Below are positions 6,293-11,681 of a stretch of 11,681 nucleotides of DNA, one piece after another. The position numbers and the translations under genes are program-made. A model generated the notes under the pieces. It was not told the origin of the DNA. It worked only from the letters and a program-made list of their open reading frames with translations, and did not search any database. Origin of the DNA: an uncultured Leptolyngbya sp. (lineage in GTDB: Bacteria; Cyanobacteriota; Cyanobacteriia; Phormidesmidales; Phormidesmidaceae); NCBI GenBank assembly GCA_937899365.1, contig CALBPH010000241.1:1-11681 (forward strand), written 5' to 3'. Every line of letters begins with the position of its first letter. The first letter of the stretch is position 1.

Positions 6293-8206
6293 ATGCATCT
6301 GAGTGAAATAACTCATCCTAACCAGTTGCATGGCTTGTCTGTAAAACAGTTAGAAGCCATTGCCCAGCAAATTCGAGAAAAGCATTTACAAACAGTAGCT
6401 GCTAGCGGTGGGCATCTGGGACCAGGACTGGGTGTCGTAGAACTAACCCTGGCCCTTTATCAAACCCTCGACCTAGATCGTGACAAAGTCACCTGGGATG
6501 TCGGTCACCAAGCATACCCCCACAAGCTAATTACAGGCCGCTACAACGATTTTGATTCTCTACGCCAAAAAGACGGTGTGGCAGGCTACCTCAAACGCTG
6601 CGAAAGCAAATTTGATCATTTTGGCGCAGGGCATGCCTCCACTAGCATTTCCGCTGCCCTGGGTATGGCCATTGCCCGCGACCTACAGGGCGATGACTAC
6701 AAAGTGGCAGCCATCATCGGTGATGGGGCCCTAACTGGGGGCATGGCCCTAGAAGCCATTAACCACGCAGGTCATCTGCCCAATACCAACCTAGTGGTGG
6801 TACTCAATGACAATGAAATGTCTATTTCCCCTAATGTTGGTGCGATTCCCCGATACCTGAACAAAATTCGGCTGAGTCCCCCCATGCAGTTCCTCAGCGA
6901 TAACCTCGAAGAACAGTTCAAACAAATACCATTTGTTGGTGATTCCTTATCCCCAGAACTTGATCGGGTCAAGGAAGGCATGAAACGCCTCGCCGTGTCC
7001 AAAGTAGGTGCTGTGTTTGAAGAGCTTGGGTTTACTTACATGGGTCCGGTGGACGGGCACAACTTAGGTGAGCTGATCAACATATTTAAAGAAGCCCACG
7101 CCAAGGGAGGACCGGTACTGGTCCACGTGGCTACGGTAAAAGGCAAGGGCTACGAGATCGCCGAGAAGGATCAGGTTGGGTACCACGCCCAGTCACCCTT
7201 TAACCTCACCACTGGCAAAGGATATCCATCACAAAAGCCCACCCCCCCCAAATATGCCAAGGTCTTTGCCGAAACATTGGTGAAGCTAGCCGAAAACAAC
7301 CCCAAAATCGTCGGGATTCCAGCGGCCATGGCCACGGGTACCGGTCTTGATAAACTCCAAGCCGCCCTGCCCAAGCAATATATAGATGTGGGTATTGCCG
7401 AGCAGCATGCCGTCACCCTAGCCGCCGGGCTAGCCTGTGAAAATATGCGCCCCGTGGCCGCCATCTACTCCACGTTTCTCCAGCGGGCCTACGACCAGAT
7501 CGTCCATGACGTCTGCATTCAAAAGCTGCCGGTGTTCTTCTGCCTAGACCGGGCTGGCATTGTCGGAGCCGATGGCCCCACCCACCAGGGTATGTACGAC
7601 ATTTCCTATCTGCGATCCATACCCAATATGGTGGTCATGGCCCCTAAGGATGAAGCCGAACTACAGCAGATGGTCGTTACGGGCATCGAACATACCGACG
7701 GCCCCATCGCAGTACGCTATCCCCGTGGCAGCGGCTACGGAGCCCCCTTGATGGAAGAAGGCTGGGAAGCTCTACCCATCGGTAAAGGCGAAGTGCTGCG
7801 CCAGGGAGATGACCTGCTGATGTTGGGCTACGGTTCCATGGTTTATCCCACCATGCAAACGGCAGAGATTTTAAGCGAGCACGGCATTGAAGCAACGGTG
7901 ATTAATGCTCGCTTTGTCAAACCCCTAGACGAAGAACTAATTGTGCCCTTGGCCAAGCAAATTCAACGGGTCGTGACCTTTGAAGAAGGCTGTCTCATGG
8001 GTGGATTTGGTTCAGCCGTCGCCGAAGCCCTGCTAGATCGTGACATTAACGTGCCAATTTTCCGTCTCGGTGTGCCTGACATCCTCGTAGACCATGCAAC
8101 TCCAGCCCAGGCTAAAACTGCCCTGGGGCTAACACCGGCCCAAATGGCTGACAAGATCCTCAAGCGGTTCTCCTTAGCCCAGCTTGAACTAGCCAACAAG
8201 GGCTAG
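6293..8206 (+). CDS. dxs: 1-deoxy-D-xylulose-5-phosphate synthase
   Basis: DXS condenses pyruvate with glyceraldehyde 3-phosphate using thiamine diphosphate, the first and flux-controlling step of the MEP pathway. In cyanobacteria this feeds carotenoids, the phytyl tail of chlorophyll, and the plastoquinone tail. The 637-residue protein is full length. It has the conserved His in SGGHLG (H41), the thiamine-diphosphate motif GDGALTGG (143-150) closing at N172 in LNDNEMS, the catalytic Glu in IAEQHA (E370) and the substrate-region His in DGPTHQG (H431). A transketolase C-terminal domain follows. ATG 6293 is preceded by GAGGG (6280-6284) at 8 bases, a good ribosome site that fixes the start. It appears to be a single-gene unit ending at a strong hairpin. 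Confidence 0.97.
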   Translation: MHLSEITHPNQLHGLSVKQLEAIAQQIREKHLQTVAASGGHLGPGLGVVELTLALYQTLDLDRDKVTWDVGHQAYPHKLITGRYNDFDSLRQKDGVAGYLKRCESKFDHFGAGHASTSISAALGMAIARDLQGDDYKVAAIIGDGALTGGMALEAINHAGHLPNTNLVVVLNDNEMSISPNVGAIPRYLNKIRLSPPMQFLSDNLEEQFKQIPFVGDSLSPELDRVKEGMKRLAVSKVGAVFEELGFTYMGPVDGHNLGELINIFKEAHAKGGPVLVHVATVKGKGYEIAEKDQVGYHAQSPFNLTTGKGYPSQKPTPPKYAKVFAETLVKLAENNPKIVGIPAAMATGTGLDKLQAALPKQYIDVGIAEQHAVTLAAGLACENMRPVAAIYSTFLQRAYDQIVHDVCIQKLPVFFCLDRAGIVGADGPTHQGMYDISYLRSIPNMVVMAPKDEAELQQMVVTGIEHTDGPIAVRYPRGSGYGAPLMEEGWEALPIGKGEVLRQGDDLLMLGYGSMVYPTMQTAEILSEHGIEATVINARFVKPLDEELIVPLAKQIQRVVTFEEGCLMGGFGSAVAEALLDRDINVPIFRLGVPDILVDHATPAQAKTALGLTPAQMADKILKRFSLAQLELANKG

Positions 8207-8231
8207 GGTCGGGCATCGCCATAGTTGTGGT

Positions 8232-8262
8232 TCATCCCCCAGAGGCAATCTCTGGGGGATGA
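8232..8262. terminator. Bidirectional hairpin terminator between dxs and the convergent gene
   Basis: TCATCCCCCAGAG (8232-8244) pairs with its exact complement at 8250-8262, giving a 13-bp GC-rich stem with loop GCAAT. It starts 25 bases after the dxs stop and ends next to the stop of the minus-strand gene (8264-8266), so it can serve both. The downstream T-run is short (TTTAT), so it may act more as a stable 3' end than as a classical terminator. Confidence 0.75.
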
Positions 8263-8263
8263 T

Positions 8264-8743
8264 TTATCGTCGCTGCTGTCGCTGCACACGTCTACGCCGG
8301 GGGTGGGTCGTTACAATTGAAGCGGGCAATAAGGCAATGGCTGGAGAATGCTGCACCGAGCGAGGCCTTGCACGTCTAACCGCAGGCAGGACAGGCAAAC
8401 CAAAGCATAGATCAACAAACCATAGACCCAGGGCAATCAGTAGCGTAAATACACTGAGCAAAAAGATTCCCATCGCCCCCATAACTAGGGCATTATTGGC
8501 AATCATGGAGCGCAGGGTAAGAATACCTAAACTCACTAACATCCCCAGGAGTGCCACCGCCGTTAGCACAAAGCTGATGTAGGCCCAGCGACACCGTCGT
8601 CGCACGGCTCGGGTAGCCACGCTCCCTGCCCGTAGCCAGTGCCACCGCAGCCACGCAACCAGGGTGACCGCTGTAACGATAATGACCATCAAAACATTAT
8701 TGCTTAATAGTGAAATGAGCTGACCTGTTTGAACAGACGACAT
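8264..8743 (-). CDS. Small membrane protein of unknown function
   Basis: The frame of 159 codons starts at ATG 8741-8743, with GAGG 10 bases upstream on the same strand, a good ribosome site that supports a real gene. Three hydrophobic segments are visible, at about residues 16-34, 55-77 and 85-112. A basic stretch (about 45-53, rich in Arg) lies between the first two, and a long Arg- and Pro-rich tail runs from 122 to the end. By the positive-inside rule, the Arg loop and the tail cannot lie on the same side if exactly three helices cross, so the long third segment may be a hairpin. I do not recognise the family and find no catalytic motif. Its stop abuts the dxs terminator, and it is divergent from the gene at 8914. 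Confidence 0.65.
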   Translation of the reverse strand: MSSVQTGQLISLLSNNVLMVIIVTAVTLVAWLRWHWLRAGSVATRAVRRRCRWAYISFVLTAVALLGMLVSLGILTLRSMIANNALVMGAMGIFLLSVFTLLIALGLWFVDLCFGLPVLPAVRRARPRSVQHSPAIALLPASIVTTHPRRRRVQRQQRR

Positions 8744-8804
8744 CGCAACCAGACCTCAATGACTTAATCTATTAATTAGTTCAATTGTACTACTATATTT
8801 TGCT

Positions 8805-8819
8805 CATGACTCCGTCATG
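8805..8819. promoter_or_regulatory. Small dyad in the divergent gap between two membrane-protein genes
   Basis: CATGAC (8805-8810) and GTCATG (8814-8819) flank TCC. It follows an AT-rich stretch with TATATT (8794-8799) that could be a plus-strand -10, although no good -35 matches it. It is a possible operator for the gene at 8914 and short enough to be chance. Confidence 0.3.
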
Positions 8820-8913
8820 GGAGAAAAGTCAGCCGGGTGGTATTGTTGATGCGTGTTTGCCCTCTTTTGGACCGCAAACGCTCTCCATAGGCATTTTTCG
8901 ACTAATTTAAGGC

Positions 8914-9639
8914 ATGACTAATCATGTGTTTCGGTCGTCCATGAACGTAAAGGCACATCCCAGGCAGCTTGGACTCTACTGTTTACTAGGCACTCTTGCC
9001 TGTGGACTGACTATCGTTTGCAAACTAGCCATTGTTTGGGGGGCTGACTCCTATCTCTATTCGCTTCCGATAGTGGGAGGGGTATTAGCCAGTCTTGAGG
9101 TAGCTGAGATTTCTAGCCCACTTTTGTTGGCCCTATTGGGTCTCATGCTGGGTGCCCTCACCTATTACCTGCCAGCGAGCATCAATCTAGGCATCCGTCT
9201 GATATTTTTGGGTCTGGCTCTGCCACTGGTCTTACTGTTAGGCCATAGGGTGCGCCACAACATCTGGGTACAGCAGGTGGCCACCCAGGGAAGTTTATCC
9301 GTCAGTCAGTCTAAGCAAGTGACTGATACGTTTTTGCAGCGAGAAACCTCTAAGTCTGGCGCCATGGGGTTTTATTGGTACACCGCCACTCGAGCTGTCC
9401 CTCCCGTTCGGTTAAACAATCTGGAAACAGCTAACGACATTAGCTCGCTGCAAAATCAGCTAATAGATGTGGGCAGTCGCCAAACTGGGCTATTGGGTCT
9501 AGCATTCAGCCTTTATAACTGGCTCTTTGCTAATGCTGGCTGGGGTATTCGAGCGGCCTACGCTCTATTGTCTGGATTTATGGGGCTGTCATATTTCTTT
9601 AAGGGGCAGCTGTGGGCCAGTCGGCGGCGACGTTCATAG
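8914..9639 (+). CDS. Membrane protein of unknown function
   Basis: The 241-residue frame begins at ATG 8914, with TAAGG almost touching the start codon. ATG 8941 (residue 10) is an alternative, but neither has a well-spaced ribosome site. Hydrophobic segments lie at about 19-43, 66-86, 92-112 and 191-229. A soluble stretch of about 80 residues between the third and fourth is rich in Ser, Thr, Gln and Asn (TQGSLSVSQSKQVTDTFLQRETSKSG, abbreviated here as residues 124-149) and contains the aromatic patch GFYWYTATR (152-160). The protein ends with ASRRRRS, a basic tail likely to be cytoplasmic. I recognise no enzyme or transporter family. mobA follows after 46 bases on the same strand, so the two may share a transcript, but no function links them. 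Confidence 0.6.
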   Translation: MTNHVFRSSMNVKAHPRQLGLYCLLGTLACGLTIVCKLAIVWGADSYLYSLPIVGGVLASLEVAEISSPLLLALLGLMLGALTYYLPASINLGIRLIFLGLALPLVLLLGHRVRHNIWVQQVATQGSLSVSQSKQVTDTFLQRETSKSGAMGFYWYTATRAVPPVRLNNLETANDISSLQNQLIDVGSRQTGLLGLAFSLYNWLFANAGWGIRAAYALLSGFMGLSYFFKGQLWASRRRRS

Positions 9640-9685
9640 ACAGGTACTGTTTCACCACTAACGTTAGCGTTTTGATGGTCATGAC

Positions 9686-10339
9686 ATGATGCCCAACACC
9701 GCAGCTTTGGTTTTAGCTGGGGGTCGCAGTCGCCGCATGGGGCGTGACAAAGCTCTCTTGCCATTACCAGAACCCCAAACAAACCTGTTACAGCAGGTCT
9801 GCACAGTGACCCAAGCCTGTGTCAGTCGCACCTATGTTTTAACGCCGTGGCCTGAACGCTATAACCATTTTCTGCCACCCACCATTACATTATTGCCAGA
9901 ACCTACCGTGGGGCAGGGACCTCTAGTGGCATTAGCGACCGGTTGGTCCATGATTTTGCAGGACTGTCAACGATATCAGCGGCCTGCCCCTGACTGGTTA
10001 CTCGTCTTGGCTTGCGACATGCCGGCTCTGGATGTGCCTACCTTACAAAAATGGCGACAGAAGCTGAAAGGGATGACTATTGAGAGCGGGGATGAGATCG
10101 CAGCGTTACCCAAACACGAGCAACGGTGGGAACCCCTATGCGGTTTCTATCACCGCCGCTGTATCCCTAGCCTAGAAAACGCACTTGCGAACAATATCCG
10201 CTCATTTCAACAATGGCTAATAAATGAGGATAAGCGGGTAATAGCCCTACCGATGCCTGATCATCATATGTTACGAAACTGCAACACTCCCAAACAATGG
10301 CAGCAGTTTTTAGATGAGTCAAACCATAGAAACCCATAG
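9686..10339 (+). CDS. mobA: Molybdenum cofactor guanylyltransferase
   Basis: MobA joins GMP from GTP to molybdopterin to make the guanine-dinucleotide cofactor. The 217-residue protein has the nucleotide-binding signature LAGGRSRRMGRDK (10-22) at the N-terminus, GPLVALATG (78-86), the metal-binding Asp in ACDMP (D111) and WEPLCGFY (148-155), all in family order. Length is normal. ATG 9686 is followed at once by ATG 9689, so the start could be either; GATGG lies about 8 bases upstream. In cyanobacteria the cofactor is used by enzymes such as nitrate reductase, though none is encoded here. A generic NTP-transferase is the alternative, but the motif set favours MobA. Confidence 0.88.
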   Translation: MMPNTAALVLAGGRSRRMGRDKALLPLPEPQTNLLQQVCTVTQACVSRTYVLTPWPERYNHFLPPTITLLPEPTVGQGPLVALATGWSMILQDCQRYQRPAPDWLLVLACDMPALDVPTLQKWRQKLKGMTIESGDEIAALPKHEQRWEPLCGFYHRRCIPSLENALANNIRSFQQWLINEDKRVIALPMPDHHMLRNCNTPKQWQQFLDESNHRNP

Positions 10340-10379
10340 ACAGCTTGACAAACGCCATCTTTTTTCAATGTTAAGCTGT
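10340..10379. promoter_or_regulatory. Imperfect 11-bp inverted repeat overlapping a consensus -35 between mobA and cpcG
   Basis: ACAGCTTGACA (10340-10350) pairs with TGTTAAGCTGT (10369-10379) with one mismatch that is G-U in RNA. The left arm holds a perfect -35 (TTGACA, 10345-10350), and the right arm holds a weak -10-like TGTTAA 18 bases on. The 18-base spacer includes a run of six T. It begins right after the mobA stop, so it may be a mobA 3' hairpin, a repressor-overlapped promoter for cpcG, or both. Confidence 0.45.
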
Positions 10380-10407
10380 GTGATATTTTCTTTCATGGGA
10401 TCGGGCC

Positions 10408-10436
10408 TTGAGACCATCAACCCTTATATTTAGGAT
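10408..10436 (+). promoter_or_regulatory. Candidate cpcG promoter
   Basis: TTGAGA (10408-10413) and TAGGAT (10431-10436) are separated by 17 bases and match consensus at 5 and 4 of 6 positions. Transcription would start near 10443, giving a leader of about 34 bases with GGAG at 10465-10468 before the GTG start. The TTGACA at 10345 is a competing upstream promoter. Confidence 0.4.
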
Positions 10437-10476
10437 TAACGTTTGTTAAATTTCCTCATATTCTGGAGATTCTCAA

Positions 10477-11295
10477 GTGGCGATTCCTCTGCTGAACTAC
10501 TCACCAGTTACCCAAAATTCTCGGGTTCAGGGCTATGAAATTCCTGGGGATGATCAGCCTAAGATTTATTCAACTCAGAATATTCTTTCTTCGACTGATA
10601 CCGACGATCTGATTGAGGCGGCCTATCGTCAGATCTTCTTCCATGCATTTAAGTCTGATCGCGAGAAATTCCTAGAATCTCAATTGCGCAGTAATCAGAT
10701 TACGGTACGCGACTTTGTACGCGGACTGCTGTTGTCAGAGACCTACCGCAACAGCTTCTACAAAATGAATAACAACTATCGTTTTGTAGAGCAGACAGTT
10801 CAGCGGGTTCTAGGACGCGATGTTTTTGGTAACGATGAGACCATTGCCTGGTCGATTATCGTTGCAACCAAAGGCATTGAAGGCTTTGTCGATGCTCTCC
10901 TGGACAGTGATGAGTATCTAGATAGCTTTGGCGACGACATTCTGCCTTACCAGCGGCGGCGGGTGCTACCGAGTCGCAGTGAAGGTGAACGGCCGTTCAA
11001 TATTAAGTCACCCCGTTACGACGAGTACTACCGCTCTATTTTGGGCTTTCCCAAGCCTGTCTTCCAGACCAGCATTCGCCGGTTTGTACCCCAAGAGCAG
11101 AAACCAAAGGCTGGCAGCCCAGAGCTGTTTATGAACATGGCCCGTGGCCTGAGCAACAGTCAGCCATTACCTGCCCAGCGGGTATCGGCCGTCAGTGTCA
11201 ACTTTAGGGCTGGAGTTCCCTACCGCCAGGTTAATTTCCCCATTAATGACCCCGTAGCTGCAGCCGCTGTTGCTAAAGCCAAGCAGGGAGCTTAA
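10477..11295 (+). CDS. cpcG: Phycobilisome rod-core linker polypeptide CpcG
   Basis: CpcG attaches phycocyanin rods to the allophycocyanin core on the thylakoid surface. The 272-residue protein begins MAIPLLNYSP, typical of the family, and carries a phycobilisome linker domain at about residues 40-160 (IEAAYRQIFFHAFKSDREKF, SETYRNSFYKMNNNYRFVE, DALLDSDEYL). The linker region after it contains RYDEYYR and ends in a hydrophilic, Ala-rich tail. It has no C-terminal transmembrane helix, so it is the classic rod-core type rather than the membrane-anchored CpcL type. The start is GTG 10477, fixed by GGAG 8 bases upstream and by the conserved N-terminus. An intrinsic terminator follows at 11392. It appears monocistronic. 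No cpcBA genes are nearby, so cpcG is unlinked to the phycocyanin operon here. Confidence 0.97.
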   Translation: MAIPLLNYSPVTQNSRVQGYEIPGDDQPKIYSTQNILSSTDTDDLIEAAYRQIFFHAFKSDREKFLESQLRSNQITVRDFVRGLLLSETYRNSFYKMNNNYRFVEQTVQRVLGRDVFGNDETIAWSIIVATKGIEGFVDALLDSDEYLDSFGDDILPYQRRRVLPSRSEGERPFNIKSPRYDEYYRSILGFPKPVFQTSIRRFVPQEQKPKAGSPELFMNMARGLSNSQPLPAQRVSAVSVNFRAGVPYRQVNFPINDPVAAAAVAKAKQGA

Positions 11296-11319
11296 TGGCG
11301 ACTGGAGCTTTTTAGCGCT

Positions 11320-11341
11320 GAATCAGGGATAACGCTGATTC
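11320..11341. other. Hairpin in the cpcG 3' untranslated region
   Basis: GAATCAG (11320-11326) and CTGATTC (11335-11341) form a 7-bp stem with an 8-base loop, 24 bases after the cpcG stop. No T-run follows. It may stabilise the message end upstream of the true terminator. Confidence 0.4.
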
Positions 11342-11391
11342 GTCGTGTTGTGTTTGTAGCCCAACACTCATGCTCTAGGGAATATTTTTTG

Positions 11392-11424
11392 AAATGCAGT
11401 GCTTTTGTAAGTGCTGCATTTTTT
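11392..11424 (+). terminator. Intrinsic terminator after cpcG
   Basis: AAATGCAG (11392-11399) pairs with CTGCATTT (11414-11421). Two wobble pairs and a C-G pair extend the stem inward to a loop of 8, and the stem runs straight into a T-run ending at 11424. This is the standard form of a factor-independent terminator. It lies 97 bases after the cpcG stop and just past the end of the convergent pseudouridine-synthase gene. Confidence 0.8.
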
Positions 11425-11461
11425 GTATGGGAGGTAATCGGCTGCCCGAATGATAACGACA

Positions 11462-11681
11462 CTATCGTTGGCGTAGGCGCTGAAGCAGCGTATCAAAGTT
11501 GGGTGGGAGCGGTGCGATCGCAACCACCGTTTCCCCCGTAATCGGATGCGTCAGGGTGAGCTGCCTGGCATGGAGCGCCTGCCCCGAAAGCTTTACCCCC
11601 CCCGGCCGGCCCGCCCCCAAGACGGGAGACCCCCCCAAACGAAGCCCCCTAAAGGCACAGGGCGACCGGAATTGGTGGGGG
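11462..11681 (-). CDS. RluA-family 23S rRNA pseudouridine synthase, C-terminal part, cut by the right edge
   Basis: Read on the minus strand from the window edge to TAG 11462-11464, this frame is open for about 72 codons. It ends GQALHARQLTLTHPITG, then ETVVAIAPLPPNFDTLLQRL, the C-terminal signature of RluA/RluD-type enzymes, which isomerise uridines in ribosomal RNA. Further upstream, GAGRPGGVKLSG fits the linker after the family motif GDPVYG, here read as GSPVLG. The edge-most codons read HQFRSPCAFRG where the family has HQIRVHLAFIG. They align gaplessly but with changed conserved residues, so bases beyond about 11600 are probably miscalled. The catalytic Asp lies outside the window. A HIP1 site (11514-11521) is inside the gene. 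I cannot tell which uridine it modifies. Confidence 0.8.
   Translation of the reverse strand, partial: PHQFRSPCAFRGLRLGGSPVLGAGRPGGVKLSGQALHARQLTLTHPITGETVVAIAPLPPNFDTLLQRLRQR
11514..11521. repeat. HIP1 octamer in the RluA-family gene
   Basis: GCGATCGC is the fourth HIP1 copy in the window, with flanks symmetric only for T/A on each side. Confidence 0.8.

Noticed and set aside
9658..9685. Short palindromes CTAACGTTAG and GTCATGAC before mobA as operators or a molybdenum-sensing RNA
   Set aside because: They are 10 and 8 bases long, within chance expectation, and show no extended structure or known riboswitch pattern.
11350..11541. 63-codon plus-strand open frame after cpcG
   Set aside because: It runs through the intrinsic terminator hairpin and then antisense to the RluA-family gene, and it has no ribosome site.
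1..11681. CRISPR array, insertion sequence, prophage, tRNA or rRNA genes
   Set aside because: I saw no regularly spaced direct repeats, transposase or integrase motifs, terminal inverted repeats with target duplications, or tRNA-like cloverleaf with a conserved T-arm.

Overview
The window comes from a cyanobacterium. It holds a phycobilisome rod-core linker gene (cpcG), a UbiA-type prenyltransferase of the plastoquinone pathway, and four copies of the HIP1 octamer GCGATCGC, a cyanobacterial genome hallmark expected about 0.2 times by chance in this length. I cannot name the genus. Both edges look like the ends of a draft contig. The two edge genes align to their families without gaps, yet substitutions at conserved positions pile up towards the boundary.

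Layout from left to right. (1) 1-576, minus: plqA (4-hydroxybenzoate prenyltransferase), cut by the left edge and carrying an in-frame TAA. (2) 577-916: a divergent regulatory region with a good promoter, an 18-bp palindrome around a HIP1 site, and a 21-bp dyad just before the next gene. (3) 917-5444, plus: an NAD block made of pncB, nadD, nrtR and nadE. pncB is interrupted by an in-frame TAG at 1205-1207. (4) 5476-6060, minus: a secreted cysteine-repeat protein of unknown function. (5) 6293-8206, plus: dxs, first enzyme of the MEP isoprenoid pathway. (6) 8264-8743, minus: a small membrane protein that shares a hairpin terminator with dxs. (7) 8914-9639, plus: a second membrane protein of unknown function. 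(8) 9686-10339, plus: mobA (molybdenum cofactor guanylyltransferase). (9) 10477-11295, plus: cpcG with a GTG start, a plausible promoter and an intrinsic terminator. (10) 11462-11681, minus: the C-terminal part of an RluA-family pseudouridine synthase, cut by the right edge.

The most coherent system is the NAD block. PncB makes nicotinate mononucleotide from nicotinate, NadD adenylylates it, and NadE amidates the product to NAD. The gene between nadD and nadE encodes an NrtR-like protein, a Nudix-fold sensor joined to a winged helix, whose Nudix box has lost catalytic residues. That is what a repressor sensing an NAD-derived ligand would look like. Two long inverted repeats, before pncB and before nadE, are candidate control elements. 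plqA and dxs both serve isoprenoid and quinone supply, and cpcG serves light harvesting, but nothing here shows that they are co-regulated.

I found no RNA genes, CRISPR arrays, insertion sequences or phage genes. I see no wholly new multi-gene system. The items most worth checking are the amber codon in pncB, the 877-897 dyad as an NrtR operator, and the regular C-x11-C repeat protein.
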